A stretch of 40,650 nt of DNA, taken from Acidisphaera sp. GTDB taxonomy: Bacteria; Pseudomonadota; Alphaproteobacteria; Acetobacterales; Acetobacteraceae. The notes beneath the pieces are model-generated. The model saw only the letters and a list, made by a program, of their open reading frames with translations, ran no database searches and had not been told where the DNA came from. Each line of letters opens with the position of its first letter. The first letter of the stretch is position 1. Positions 6,832 to 16,109 of the stretch are shown here, one piece after another. Where the stretch lies: contig JAFAYA010000131.1 of NCBI GenBank assembly GCA_019240635.1, positions 1 to 40,650 of the forward strand, in the 5' to 3' direction. The position numbers and the translations under genes were made by a program.

Positions 6832-8898
6832 TCATTGGGCGCGGGATCGTCGTCCCCTGGAGCGGTTCCGGGATCCCTGCGCGACACCCTGCATGACATG
6901 GAACAGCAGGCCGCCGGTGATCGGGTTCGCCTCGACCAGTCGGACCTCCACCGGCTCGGTCAGGCGGAACACCAGGTGTGTCCGTCGGCCGGCGAGGGTC
7001 TGCGCTCTCTCGTCATGCATCCAGAAGTCGTCGGGCAAGGTGGAGACCGGAACAAATCCGTTCGCACCGCCGTCCGCCACTGTGACGAAAAGACCGGAGC
7101 GCGTCACCCCGGAAATGCGGGCGTCGAACGTGGTACCCACCTTCTCGGCCATGTAGGCGGCGAGGTAGCGGTCGATCGCCTCGCGCTCGGCAAAGCTGGC
7201 GCGGCGCTCGGTGGCGGTGATGTGCTCGGCGACCGCGGAAAAGCGGGCGGGCTCGTCGGCACCGAGCCCGCCCTCGCCGAGCCCGAGGCCGCGGATCAGC
7301 GTGCGATGCACCAGCAGGTCGGCGTAGCGGCGGATCGGGCTCGTGAAATGGGCGTAGCGCGCCAGGGCGAGGCCGAAATGGCCGATATTCACCGCGCTGT
7401 ACTCGGCCTGGCTCTGGCTGCGCAGCGTCACCTCGTTGACCAGCGCCGCCGCCTCGCCACCCGCCACCTGGCGCAGCACCCGGTCGAGGTCGCGCGGGTG
7501 CAGCCGGTCGCCCGGCGGCAGCGAAATGCCGAAGCCGCGCAGGAAGTCGCGCAGTGCGGCAAGCTTGTCCGGCGAGGGTGGGGCGTGCACGCGGTAGATG
7601 CACGGCTGGTGCAGCCGCTCCAGTTCCTCGGCGGCGGCGACGTTGGCCAGCACCATGAATTCCTCGATCAGCCGGTGGCTGTCGAGTCGTGGCCGGGGAT
7701 CGATGCGCACCACCCGGCCGGCGGGGTCGAGCACCACCTTGCGCTCCGGCAGGTCGAGATCGAGCGTGCCGCGCTCGGTGCGGGCGGCGAGCAGCGCGCG
7801 GAACGCCGCGTAGAGCGGCGCGAGCAGGCCGGCGGGGACGCCCTCCGCACGGCCGCCATCGGCCGCCGCCTGCACCTGCTCATAGGTGAGGCGCGCGGCG
7901 CTCTGCATCAGTCCGCGCCCGAAACGGTGCGACAGCTTGCGGCCCCCGGCATCGACGCGCATCTCCACGAACAGGCAGCCGCGCGGCTCGCCGGGGCGCA
8001 GGCTGCAAAAACCATTGGACAGCGCCTCCGGCAGCATCGGCACGACGCGGTCGGGGAAATAGACGCTGTTGCCGCGGTCGAACGCGGCCCGGTCCAGCGC
8101 CGAACCGGGACGGACGTAGTGCGCGACGTCGGCGATCGCGACCACCAGGCGGAAGCCGGACCCGTCCGGCTCGGCGTAGACGGCGTCGTCGAAGTCGCGC
8201 GCGTCTTCGCCGTCGATGGTGACCAGGTTCAGGGCGCGCAGATCGGCGCGCTGCCCGAGCGCCACGTCGCCGGCCCGCGCCGCCTCTTCCAGGGCGGCGG
8301 GCGCGAAATCCTGCGGGATGCCGTGGCTGTGGATGCAGATCAGGCTGACCGAGCGCGCCTCGCCGAGCCGGCCCAGCCGCTCGAGGATGCGCGCCGGCTT
8401 CAGCCCGAGGCCGGAATGCGGCAGCGGCGTCGCCAGCACGATCTCGCCCGACTCCGCCCCCGCCGCCTCGCCCGGCGGCACCAGCCATTCCGCGCGCGCC
8501 CGCCGATCGGTCGGCACGATCCGGCCGCCGGCGGCGCGCTGCCGGCCAGGGGAGGGACGGAACACGCCGAGGATGCGGCCGGGCGTCTCGGTCAGCCGGC
8601 GGAGCGTGCGGGCCTCGTAGCGGCCGGGTCCGGTCGGCCGAAGCCGCGCGAGCACCCGCTCCCCCGGCGCCAGCGCCGGCCGGCCGCGCGGCTCCGGCGC
8701 CATGCGGATGAAGGGCAGCGGGCCGGCCTGCCGTTCCACCGGGCGGGCGAGCGCGTCGCCGTCCGCGTCGGTGCCGGTCACTTCGAGCACGAGGGTCTCC
8801 GGCAAGGCCTCGGCCTGAGGCTCACCGTGCGGGCGTCGCGGCTCCTGGAGGTTGGGGGCGAAAGCCGATCGAGGGCCCGCCCGCCGCCGTCCGGCCAT
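6832..8898 (-). CDS. rnr: Ribonuclease R (RNB-family 3'-5' exoribonuclease)
   Basis: The 688-aa protein degrades structured RNA from the 3' end and helps rRNA and mRNA turnover. A short winged-helix/cold-shock-like N-terminal part (about 1-190) precedes the RNB catalytic domain, which carries the aspartate cluster in IDGEDARDFDDAVY and the GNSVYFPDRVVPMLPE segment. An S1 RNA-binding domain follows near the C-terminus (FDARISGVTRSGLFV to FVPVSTL). The protein is somewhat shorter than E. coli RNase R. ATG 8898 lies one base after the topA stop (TGA-C-ATG), which strongly favours it over the upstream in-frame codon at 9030. Coupling to topA and the S41 protease places it inside the long operon. 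Confidence 0.93.
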   Translation of the reverse strand: MAGRRRAGPRSAFAPNLQEPRRPHGEPQAEALPETLVLEVTGTDADGDALARPVERQAGPLPFIRMAPEPRGRPALAPGERVLARLRPTGPGRYEARTLRRLTETPGRILGVFRPSPGRQRAAGGRIVPTDRRARAEWLVPPGEAAGAESGEIVLATPLPHSGLGLKPARILERLGRLGEARSVSLICIHSHGIPQDFAPAALEEAARAGDVALGQRADLRALNLVTIDGEDARDFDDAVYAEPDGSGFRLVVAIADVAHYVRPGSALDRAAFDRGNSVYFPDRVVPMLPEALSNGFCSLRPGEPRGCLFVEMRVDAGGRKLSHRFGRGLMQSAARLTYEQVQAAADGGRAEGVPAGLLAPLYAAFRALLAARTERGTLDLDLPERKVVLDPAGRVVRIDPRPRLDSHRLIEEFMVLANVAAAEELERLHQPCIYRVHAPPSPDKLAALRDFLRGFGISLPPGDRLHPRDLDRVLRQVAGGEAAALVNEVTLRSQSQAEYSAVNIGHFGLALARYAHFTSPIRRYADLLVHRTLIRGLGLGEGGLGADEPARFSAVAEHITATERRASFAEREAIDRYLAAYMAEKVGTTFDARISGVTRSGLFVTVADGGANGFVPVSTLPDDFWMHDERAQTLAGRRTHLVFRLTEPVEVRLVEANPITGGLLFHVMQGVAQGSRNRSRGRRSRAQ

Positions 8899-8899
8899 G

Positions 8900-11596
8900 T
8901 CAGCCGGTGGCTTTGCGGGCGCGGGTGGGCTTGGGCAGCGCCTTCTTGACGGGCTTGCGGGATTTCGCCGCCGCCGGACGGCCGGGTTTGGCGGCCGCCT
9001 TCGGCGCGGGCTTGGGTACGAGGCCCACACGCGCCGGGGCGACAGGGACGGCAGCGGCGGGGCGGCCCGCCCTGGGGCCGGCCTGTTTGGCGCGCCGTCC
9101 CTTCGGCTTCAGCACTTTTCCGCGCTCGGCGAGCAGCGACAAGGCGCGGTCGAGATCGACATCCTCCATCGCCACGTCGCGCGGCAGGGTGGCGACGGTC
9201 TTGCCGTGCTGCACGTACGGCCCGAACCGCCCCTTGCGCACCAGCACGGGCTCCCGGTCCGCCGGGTGCTCGCCGATCGTGCGCACGCCGGCCAGCTTGC
9301 GCGCCAGCACGTCGACCGCGCGGTTGAGCCCGACCGCCAGCACGTCGTCGTCCCGGTCGAGCGAGCCGAACAGGCTGCCCATGCGCACATACGGGCCGAA
9401 CCGCCCGATCCCCGCCTCGATCGGCGCCTTCGTCTCGGGATGCAGCCCTATCAGGCGCGGCAGGCCCAGCAGCCCGATCGCCTGATCGAGCGTGATCGCC
9501 TCGCCGTCCAGGCCGCGCGGCAGCGTGGTGCGCGGCGGCTTCTGCTTGCTTCCCGCCTCCGGCTCGCCCTGCTGCACGTAGAGGCCGTACGGGCCGCGGC
9601 GCACCGTGATCTCCTCGCCGGTCTCCGGATGGTGGCCGAGCACGCGGAGCCCCTCCTTCAGCGTCTCGCCGGGCTCCTCGCCGTTCTCGATCGCCAGCCG
9701 CCGCGTGTACTGGCAGGCCGGATAGTTCGAGCAGCCGATGAAGCTGCCGTAGCGCCCGAGCTTCAGTCCGAGCCGGCCGTTGCCGCAGGCCGGGCAGACG
9801 CGGGGGTCGCTGCCATCCGGCCGAGGCGGGAAGAAATGCGGGCCGAGGTCGCGGTCCAGCGCCTCGATCACGTCGGAGATCTTCAGGTCCCTGGTCTGAT
9901 CGACGGCGCGGGAGAATTCCTGCCAGAAGGCGCGCATCACCTCGCGCCAGTCGATCCGCCCGCCGGAGATGTCGTCGAGCTGCTCCTCGAGGCCCGCGGT
10001 GAAGCCGGTATCGACGTAGCGGGTGAAGAAGCTGGTCAGGAAGGCGGTGACCAGCCGCCCACGGTCCTCCGGCAGAAAGCGCCGCTTCTCCAGCCGGACA
10101 TAGTTGCGGTCCTGCAGCACCGACAGGATCGAGGCGTAGGTGGAGGGGCGGCCGATCCCCAGCTCCTCCATCTTTTTGACCAGCGAGGCCTCCGAGTAGC
10201 GCGGCGGCGGCTGCGTGAAATGCTGGTCGGCCGCGACCTCGCCGAGATCAAGCGGGTCACGCTCGGCCATCGGCGGCAGCATGCGGCTGTCTTCCTCCTC
10301 GGTGTCGTCCACATCCTCCCGGTAGAGCTTCAGGAACCCGTCGAAGGCGATGATCGAGCCGGTGGCGCGCAGGCGGACGCGGCCATCCGCCACCTCGACC
10401 GTCACCTGGTCGAGCTCGGCGGACTGCATCTGCGACGCGACGGCGCGCTTCCAGACCAGCTCGTAGAGCCGGCGCTGCTCGGCATTGAGATGCCGCGCCG
10501 CCGCTTCGGGCGTCAGGCCGACATCGGTGGGCCGGATCGCCTCGTGCGCCTCCTGGGCGTTCTTGACGCGCGTGACGTATTCGCGGGACGCGGCCGGCAG
10601 GTAGTCCGGCCCGTAGGCGTCCTTCACGTGGTCGCGGATGGCGCCCACCGCCTCGCGCGCCATCTGCACGCCGTCGGTGCGCATATAGGTGATGAGGCCG
10701 ACCGTATCGCCGTCGATCTCCACGCCTTCATAGAGCTGTTGCGCCAGGCGCATCGTGTTCTGCGCGCCGAAACCCAGCTTCCGCGACGCCTCCTGCTGCA
10801 AGGTGGAGGTGGTGAAGGGCGGCGGCGGGTTGCGCTTGACCCGCCTGCGCTCGACCGACGCGACCGAGAACCGCCCGGCCTCCACCGCCGCCCGGGCGCG
10901 CATCGCCGTCGCCTCGTCGCCGAGATCGAACTGGTCGAGCCGCCTGCCGTCGAGATGCGTCAGCCGTGCCGCGAAGGGGGCGCCGGCCGGGGTCGTGAAC
11001 TGCGCCTCGACCGTCCAGTATTCGCGCGGCCGGAACGCCTCGATCTCGGCCTCGCGCTCGCAGATCAGGCGCAAGGCGACCGACTGCACGCGCCCGGCGC
11101 TGCGGCTGCCCGGCAGCTTGCGCCACAGCACCGGCGAGAGGGTGAAGCCGACGAGGTAGTCGAGCGCGCGGCGCGCCAGGTAGGCCTCGATCAGCGGCAG
11201 GTCGAGGTCGCGCGGATGCTCCATCGCCGCGCGGATGGCGCTGCGGGTGATTTCGTTGAAGGTGACGCGGCGGACGGCGACGCCCTTCAGCGCCCGCTTC
11301 TCCTCGAGCATCGCGCGGACGTGCCAGGAGATCGCCTCCCCCTCCCGATCGGGGTCGGTCGCGAGATAGAGCGTGCGCGCGCCCTTCAGCGCCCGGGCGA
11401 TGGCGGCGACCTGCTTGTTGCCGCGCTCGTCCGCCGCCCAGTCCATCGCGAAATCCTGCTCCGGCCGCACGCTGCCGTCCTTCGGCGGCAGGTCGCGCAC
11501 ATGCCCGAGGCTCGCCAGGACGGTAAAACCGCCGCCGAGGTATTTGTTTATAGTCTTGGCCTTGGCAGGCGATTCGACGACGACGACGTCGGTCAT
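8900..11596 (-). CDS. topA: DNA topoisomerase I
   Basis: The 898-aa type IA topoisomerase relaxes negative supercoils through a 5'-phosphotyrosine intermediate. The TOPRIM domain is at the start (VVVESPAKAKTI) with its acidic triad in ATDPDREGEA. The active-site tyrosine is Y304 in GLITYMRTDG. A single clear zinc ribbon (CPAC...CSNYPAC, about 595-625) is followed by Toprim-like C-terminal repeats with FGPYV motifs at three sites. It ends in a Lys/Ala/Pro-rich basic tail that probably binds DNA, common in high-GC alphaproteobacteria. The ATG has AGGA about 6 nt upstream. It follows dprA by 30 bp and its stop nearly touches the rnr start. Confidence 0.97.
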   Translation of the reverse strand: MTDVVVVESPAKAKTINKYLGGGFTVLASLGHVRDLPPKDGSVRPEQDFAMDWAADERGNKQVAAIARALKGARTLYLATDPDREGEAISWHVRAMLEEKRALKGVAVRRVTFNEITRSAIRAAMEHPRDLDLPLIEAYLARRALDYLVGFTLSPVLWRKLPGSRSAGRVQSVALRLICEREAEIEAFRPREYWTVEAQFTTPAGAPFAARLTHLDGRRLDQFDLGDEATAMRARAAVEAGRFSVASVERRRVKRNPPPPFTTSTLQQEASRKLGFGAQNTMRLAQQLYEGVEIDGDTVGLITYMRTDGVQMAREAVGAIRDHVKDAYGPDYLPAASREYVTRVKNAQEAHEAIRPTDVGLTPEAAARHLNAEQRRLYELVWKRAVASQMQSAELDQVTVEVADGRVRLRATGSIIAFDGFLKLYREDVDDTEEEDSRMLPPMAERDPLDLGEVAADQHFTQPPPRYSEASLVKKMEELGIGRPSTYASILSVLQDRNYVRLEKRRFLPEDRGRLVTAFLTSFFTRYVDTGFTAGLEEQLDDISGGRIDWREVMRAFWQEFSRAVDQTRDLKISDVIEALDRDLGPHFFPPRPDGSDPRVCPACGNGRLGLKLGRYGSFIGCSNYPACQYTRRLAIENGEEPGETLKEGLRVLGHHPETGEEITVRRGPYGLYVQQGEPEAGSKQKPPRTTLPRGLDGEAITLDQAIGLLGLPRLIGLHPETKAPIEAGIGRFGPYVRMGSLFGSLDRDDDVLAVGLNRAVDVLARKLAGVRTIGEHPADREPVLVRKGRFGPYVQHGKTVATLPRDVAMEDVDLDRALSLLAERGKVLKPKGRRAKQAGPRAGRPAAAVPVAPARVGLVPKPAPKAAAKPGRPAAAKSRKPVKKALPKPTRARKATG

Positions 11597-11626
11597 GGCT
11601 TCCTGAGCGCGCGGGAGGCGAAAAAC

Positions 11627-12769
11627 CTACTCGGCAATGAGAGCGACGCGATTGCCCGAAAATGTCTCCACGCGCCCGGCAAGCTCCAGTTCCAGCAGGA
11701 CCGCGACGATCGCGGCGGCAGACATCTGGCAGCGGCGCACCAGATCGTCAACCGAGGTCGGCGAGGGCCCGAGCAGGTCCATCACCCGCCGGCGCAGCCG
11801 CTCCTGCTCCGCCGGCGCCAGGTCCGGCTCCTGCCAGGCGGGGGCGGGCGCGGCGAGGCCCGGGGGCGCGCCGCGCGCGAACAGCGGCGAGCGGCCGATG
11901 CCCTCGCGCAGCGGGTGGTCCGGCAGGTTGTCGAGCACGTCGGCGGCGGTCTCCGTGAGGTGCGCGCCCTGGCGGATCAGGTCGTTGGATCCGCGGCAGC
12001 GCGGGTCGAGCGGGGAGCCCGGGACGGCAAAGATCTCCCGCCCGGCTTCCTGGGCAAGTCGCGCGGTGATCAGGCTGCCGGAGCGCGGCGCCGCCTCCAC
12101 CACCACTACGCCGAGCGAGAGCCCGGCGATGATCCGGTTCCGGCGCGGGAAGTGGCGAGCCTGCGGCGCCGTGCCGGGCGGCGCCTCCGTCAGCACGGCC
12201 CCGCCGGCGGCGATCTCACGCTGGAGCGCCGCGTGCTCCGGCGGATACGGCATGTCGAGCCCGCCGGCGACGGCGGCGATGGTCGTCCCGGCGCCGAGCG
12301 CGCCGCGATGCGCCGCCGCGTCCACGCCGCGCGCCAGCCCGGAGACCACGGCGACCCCCGCCTGCGCCAGCGAGCGCGCGAGGTCCTCGGCCATTCGCTG
12401 GCCGTTGGCCGAGGCGTTGCGGCCGCCGACCACGGCGACGGCGCGGCCGGCGAGGGTCTCGATCCGCCCGAGCATGGCGAGCACGGGCGGCGCGTCCTCC
12501 AGCAGCGCCAGCAGCGGCGGGTAGTCGGGGGTGTCCAGGAACAGCATCCGCCCGCCGAGTCGTTCCACCGCCGCGATCTCGTCCTCGGCGCCGGCGCGGC
12601 CTGGCGTCGCCGGCGCCCGGGCGCGGCCACCCGAGCGGGCCAGGCTGGGCAGGGCGGCGAGCGCGCCGGCGGGGGTGCCGTAGCGGCCGAGCAGCCGGCG
12701 ATAGGCGACCGGCCCGACGCCTTCGCTGCGGGCCAGCCGCAGCCGGTCCACCGCGTCGGCGCCGCTCAC
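11627..12769 (-). CDS. dprA: DNA-processing protein DprA
   Basis: The 380-aa protein loads RecA onto incoming single-stranded DNA during natural transformation. An N-terminal helix-hairpin/SAM-like region (about 1-90) precedes the Rossmann-like DprA domain with [35 protein letters not shown] and [11 protein letters not shown]-terminal winged-helix (DprA_WH, about 320-370) ends at VETFSGNRV. The GTG at 12769 overlaps the plsY TGA by 2 bp (GTGA), a coupling arrangement that fixes this start. comEC, the DNA uptake channel, is also in the window, so transformation genes are present, but no pilus genes are seen. dprA is widespread, and this does not prove competence. Confidence 0.95.
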   Translation of the reverse strand: MSGADAVDRLRLARSEGVGPVAYRRLLGRYGTPAGALAALPSLARSGGRARAPATPGRAGAEDEIAAVERLGGRMLFLDTPDYPPLLALLEDAPPVLAMLGRIETLAGRAVAVVGGRNASANGQRMAEDLARSLAQAGVAVVSGLARGVDAAAHRGALGAGTTIAAVAGGLDMPYPPEHAALQREIAAGGAVLTEAPPGTAPQARHFPRRNRIIAGLSLGVVVVEAAPRSGSLITARLAQEAGREIFAVPGSPLDPRCRGSNDLIRQGAHLTETAADVLDNLPDHPLREGIGRSPLFARGAPPGLAAPAPAWQEPDLAPAEQERLRRRVMDLLGPSPTSVDDLVRRCQMSAAAIVAVLLELELAGRVETFSGNRVALIAE

Positions 12770-13356
12770 CCGGGCTCCGCCGGCTTGCGGCCGATCCGCG
12801 GCTCCGTGCCGGCGAGCAGGCGGCGGATGTTGCCTTGGTGGCGCAGCACGATCAGCAGCGCGACGGCCAGCGCCAGCCAGACGACGCGCGGCGCCAGCGC
12901 GAGCGCCCAGAGCGGGGCGGTGAGGAAGGCCGCCAGCGCGCTGGCCGACGATATGCGCGTGAGGCGGGCGACGCACAGCCATACCGCGCCGGCGCCGAGT
13001 CCGACCGGCCAGGCCGCGGCGAACAACACGCCGAACCCGGTCGCCGCCCCCTTGCCGCCGCGAAACCGCAACCACGCCGGAAACAGATGCCCGAGCACCG
13101 CGAACAGGCCGCCCAGCGCGGCCCCGCCGGGGCCGGCGAGCCAGCCGCCGAGCAGCAGCCCGGCCGTCCCCTTCGCCGCGTCGAGCAGCAGGGTCGCCGC
13201 GGCGATGCCCTTGCGCCCGGTCCGCAGCACGTTGGTCGCACCGATATTGCCCGATCCGATCCGCCGGATGTCGCCGAGCCCGGCCGCGCGCGTCAGCAGC
13301 AGGCCGAACGGGATCGATCCCAGCAGATATCCCAGCGCCGCCGCGACCGCGATCAT
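12766..13356 (-). CDS. plsY: Acyl-phosphate:glycerol-3-phosphate acyltransferase PlsY
   Basis: The 196-aa inner-membrane enzyme transfers an acyl chain from acyl-phosphate to glycerol 3-phosphate, the first committed step of phospholipid synthesis. The three PlsY loop motifs are visible: GSIPFGLLL near the N-terminus leading to [13 protein letters not shown] (about 38-50), then [12 protein letters not shown] (about 98-110), then [13 protein letters not shown] near the C-terminus. Several hydrophobic segments separate them, as expected for a multi-pass protein. The start ATG overlaps the upstream pyrC-like stop (ATGA at 13353-13356), and its own stop overlaps dprA. Confidence 0.96.
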   Translation of the reverse strand: MIAVAAALGYLLGSIPFGLLLTRAAGLGDIRRIGSGNIGATNVLRTGRKGIAAATLLLDAAKGTAGLLLGGWLAGPGGAALGGLFAVLGHLFPAWLRFRGGKGAATGFGVLFAAAWPVGLGAGAVWLCVARLTRISSASALAAFLTAPLWALALAPRVVWLALAVALLIVLRHQGNIRRLLAGTEPRIGRKPAEPG

Positions 13357-14630
13357 CCGAACACCCGCCGCCCTGCCTTCCAGGTGCCGAGCACGCGGCC
13401 TTCCAGCGCCCGCCCGTCGAACGGCGTGTTCTGCGCCTTGCCGGGCAGTTTTCCGGCCTCGACCTGCCAGATGCGCTCGGGATGGAACAGGCAGAGATCG
13501 GCGGGCGCATCCTTTTGCAGCCGCCCGGCATCGGCGCCGAGCAGCCGCGCCGGCCGCGCCGTCAGCAGGTCGATCGCCCGGGCCAGCGTCAGCGCCCCGC
13601 CATGCACCTGCGCCAAGGTCACCGCCAGCAGCGTCGCAAGCCCGGTGCCGCCGGGTGCGGCCTGGGCGAACGGCAGACGCTTGTCGTCGGCGTCGCGCGG
13701 CGCGTGGTCGGAGGCAATCGCGTCGATCGTGCCGTCGGCCAGTGCCGCGCACACCGCCAGCCGGTCGGCCTCGGCGCGCAGCGGCGGCGAGAGTTTTGCG
13801 TAGCTGCGGAAATCGCCGATCGCCGTCTCGTTCAGGTCGAAATACGGCGGCGCGGTATCGCAGGTGACGGAAAGCCCGCCGTCCTTGGCCCGGCGGATCA
13901 GCGCGAGCGCTTCGGCTGTCGAGACATGGGCGAAGTGCACGGCCCCGCCGGTCAGCTCGGCAAGCCGGATGTCGCGCGCAACCAGGATCGCCTCGGCGAC
14001 GGCGGGGATGCCGGGCAGGCCGAGCCGGGTCGCCAGTTCCCCCTCCGTCGCCGCACCGCCCGCGGCGAGCGAAGGCTCCTCCGGATGCTGGACGATGCGC
14101 GCCCCGAACCCGCGCGCATAGGCGAGCGCGAGCCGCATCAGCCGCGCCGGGCCGATCGCCCGCGCACCGTCGGTGAACGCCACCGCGCCGGCGGCGCGCA
14201 GCAGGCCAAGCTCGGAAAACTCCTCGCCGCGGCAGCCGCGGGTCAGCGCCGCGTACGGCAGGATGGCGAGGCTGCCGGTCTCCTCGCCGCGCGTGCGCAG
14301 CAACTGCACCAGCGCCGGGTCGTCGATCGCCGGGCGGCTATCCGGCAGGGCGGCAAGCGTCGTGATGCCGCCCGCCGCCGCCGCCTGCGCCGCCGAGGCG
14401 ATGGTCTCACGGTATTCGTAGCCGGGCTCGCCGAGTTCGGCGCGCATGTCGACCAGCCCCGGGCAGAGCACGGCGCCGTCGCCGTCCACCACCATCGCCC
14501 CGTCCGGCCGGCCGAGCGAGGCGCCGAAATCGGCGATCCGCCCGTCGCGCATCAACAGCTCGCCGGGACCGTCAAATGCCGACGCCGGATCGAGCAGCCG
14601 GACACCGGTGAACAGCGTGTCAGAGGGCAT
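13353..14630 (-). CDS. pyrC: Dihydroorotase-like protein, probably non-catalytic (PyrX/pseudo-DHO)
   Basis: The 425-aa protein has the class I dihydroorotase/amidohydrolase fold from end to end, but key metal-site residues are gone. The canonical DxHxHxREPG becomes [10 protein letters not shown] at residues 61-70: the two zinc-binding His are R63 and E65, and the substrate-binding Arg is G67. The TPHHL histidine region is replaced by APPYFDL. ASDHAPR and FAHVS are retained. In Pseudomonas and relatives, an inactive DHO encoded beside pyrB is a structural partner of aspartate transcarbamoylase, and this gene overlaps pyrB by 11 bp. I infer a scaffold role, with a functional pyrC elsewhere in the genome. 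Automated annotation would probably call it simply dihydroorotase. Confidence 0.85.
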   Translation of the reverse strand: MPSDTLFTGVRLLDPASAFDGPGELLMRDGRIADFGASLGRPDGAMVVDGDGAVLCPGLVDMRAELGEPGYEYRETIASAAQAAAAGGITTLAALPDSRPAIDDPALVQLLRTRGEETGSLAILPYAALTRGCRGEEFSELGLLRAAGAVAFTDGARAIGPARLMRLALAYARGFGARIVQHPEEPSLAAGGAATEGELATRLGLPGIPAVAEAILVARDIRLAELTGGAVHFAHVSTAEALALIRRAKDGGLSVTCDTAPPYFDLNETAIGDFRSYAKLSPPLRAEADRLAVCAALADGTIDAIASDHAPRDADDKRLPFAQAAPGGTGLATLLAVTLAQVHGGALTLARAIDLLTARPARLLGADAGRLQKDAPADLCLFHPERIWQVEAGKLPGKAQNTPFDGRALEGRVLGTWKAGRRVFG

Positions 14631-15558
14631 TGCGCCGCTGCACGCGGGCGAGCGTGTCGAGCACCGCCATGCGCACCGCGACGCCCATCTCCACCTGCTC
14701 CTTAATGACGCTGCGCACGGGGTCGTCGGCGACCGCGCTGTCGATCTCCACGCCGCGGTTCATCGGCCCGGGATGCATGACCAGCGCATCGGGCTTCGCG
14801 TGCGCGAGCTTCTCCTGATCGAGACCGAAGAAGTGGAAGTACTCGCGCTCGCTCGGCACCAGGCCCTTTGCCATGCGCTCGCGCTGCAGGCGCAGCATCA
14901 TCACGATATCGGCGTCGGCGAGGCCCGCCCGCATGTCGTGGAACACCGCGATGCCCAGCCGCTCCGCCTCGGCGGGGATCAGCGTCGGCGGGCCGACGAC
15001 CCGCACGCGGCTGCCCAATGTGGTCAGCAGGTGGATGTTGGAGCGGGCGACCCGCGAATGGGCGATGTCGCCGCAGATGGCGACCGTCAGCCCTTCGAGC
15101 CGGCCCTTGCGCCGGCGGATGGTCAGCGCATCGAGCAGCGCCTGGGTGGGATGCTCGTGCGTCCCGTCCCCGGCATTGATGACGGCCGCGCCGACTTTCT
15201 GCGCCAGCAGGTTGGGCGCGCCGGACTGGTCGTGCCGCACCGCCAGCAGGTCGCAGTTCATCGCGTTCAGGGTCGCCGCGGTGTCCAGCAGCGTCTCCCC
15301 CTTGTTCACGCTGGAGGTTGCCACCGACATGTTCAGCACGTCCGCGCCGAGCCGTTTTCCCGCCAGTTCGAAGCTCGTGCGGGTGCGCGTGGAGTCCTCG
15401 AAAAACAGGTTGATCAGGGTGCGCCCGCGCAGCAGGTCGCGCTGCGTCTTGCCCGACCGGTTCAGCAGCACGTAGCTTTCGGCGAGATCCAAAAGATGCG
15501 TGATCTCGGGCGGATGCAGCCCCTCGATCGCCAGCAGGTGTCGATGCGGATAGTACAA
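14620..15558 (-). CDS. pyrB: Aspartate carbamoyltransferase catalytic subunit
   Basis: The 312-aa cytoplasmic enzyme joins carbamoyl phosphate and aspartate, the committed step of pyrimidine synthesis. The carbamoyl-phosphate loop [13 protein letters not shown] is at about 53-65, HPTQALLDA lies in the middle (about 137-145), and HPGPMNRG closes the active site near residue 265. Length is normal. The start codon appears to be TTG (15558) with no strong ribosome site; an in-frame stop lies not far upstream and no ATG intervenes. Its 3' end overlaps the degenerate pyrC by 11 bp. It is the first gene of the minus-strand block, so the promoter should lie in 15559-15737, shared with the divergent cassette. 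No pyrI regulatory-subunit gene is nearby. Confidence 0.95.
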   Translation of the reverse strand: MYYPHRHLLAIEGLHPPEITHLLDLAESYVLLNRSGKTQRDLLRGRTLINLFFEDSTRTRTSFELAGKRLGADVLNMSVATSSVNKGETLLDTAATLNAMNCDLLAVRHDQSGAPNLLAQKVGAAVINAGDGTHEHPTQALLDALTIRRRKGRLEGLTVAICGDIAHSRVARSNIHLLTTLGSRVRVVGPPTLIPAEAERLGIAVFHDMRAGLADADIVMMLRLQRERMAKGLVPSEREYFHFFGLDQEKLAHAKPDALVMHPGPMNRGVEIDSAVADDPVRSVIKEQVEMGVAVRMAVLDTLARVQRRNAL

Positions 15559-15737
15559 GCGGAGTCCGCGTTGAATTGCCGGCCCATCCTATCGCCGGTC
15601 AGTTCCGGCGCCTAGCAGGCTGGAAGTCGGCACCTGCTATTGCCGGCCCGGAGGCCGTTCCTTGAAGTCAGTGACTACGGTCAGGCTCAGCCTACTCGAT
15701 GGCCACTTGGCGTCGGCAGAGTTAGAGGAGGAAATGA

Positions 15738-16103
15738 GTGTATCAAGGGCTGGCAGTCGACTATCCTCGGCGCATGGTCAAACTGCGGAAATCGGAATCC
15801 GAAGGGTCGAGCGTACCCGGCGCTACATCGGGTCGAGAAGCGCGTCTGTTTCATGAGATCCTTCGGAAGCAAGGCCGACTGCCCGCCGGCGTGCAGCGGG
15901 TCGAATTCCGCTTTGGTGAAGACTCGGCTGGCGAGCCCGCGGTGTGGATAGTCTTCGTCGCCAAAGACGACCTGAACCCGAGCAAAGCAAAGATGTCTGC
16001 TATCAGGCGCCTTGCTGAGAACGTTCGGTCCGAAGTTCGCCGCTCGGGCAGCGAGCGATGGCCGTACGTAACGATTGAGGCTGAGACGACGGAGGCTGAG
16101 TGA
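15738..16103 (+). CDS. Unknown 121-aa protein, first gene of a two-gene HEPN cassette
   Basis: The translation is a charged, soluble 121-aa protein. A basic, variable N-terminus (about 1-35) precedes a compact core with FRFGEDSAGEPAVWIVFV (about 58-75), then SKAKMSAIRRLAENVR and a short end at ERWPYVTIE. It suggests a small alpha/beta domain. It lacks the GS-x10-DxD signature of MNT nucleotidyltransferases, so it is not an obvious MNT antitoxin. GTG 15738 follows a strong AGGAGG (15726-15731) with a 6-nt spacer; ATG 15774 is the alternative. The second gene follows in the same frame 6 bp after the stop. GC content is clearly lower than in flanking genes (line 15721-15780 is 32/60), suggesting acquisition. 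I recall similar proteins beside HEPN genes elsewhere but could not check. Confidence 0.7.
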   Translation: MYQGLAVDYPRRMVKLRKSESEGSSVPGATSGREARLFHEILRKQGRLPAGVQRVEFRFGEDSAGEPAVWIVFVAKDDLNPSKAKMSAIRRLAENVRSEVRRSGSERWPYVTIEAETTEAE

Positions 16104-16109
16104 TCAGCG

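Noticed and set aside
6406-8949. 847-aa open frame on the plus strand opposite rnr
   Set aside because: Antisense shadow of a gene with intact RNB and S1 motifs.
8852-13867. 1671-aa open frame on the plus strand opposite topA, dprA and plsY
   Set aside because: Composition is Arg/Ala/Gln-rich without motifs, and it lies antisense to several well-supported genes.
15575-15649. Direct repeat ATTGCCGGCCC as an insertion target duplication for the cassette
   Set aside because: Both copies lie on the pyrB side of the cassette, and I found no matching copy on the gltX side.
15738-16103. MNT-type nucleotidyltransferase antitoxin partner of the HEPN protein
   Set aside because: No GS-x-DxD active-site signature can be found in the 121-aa protein.
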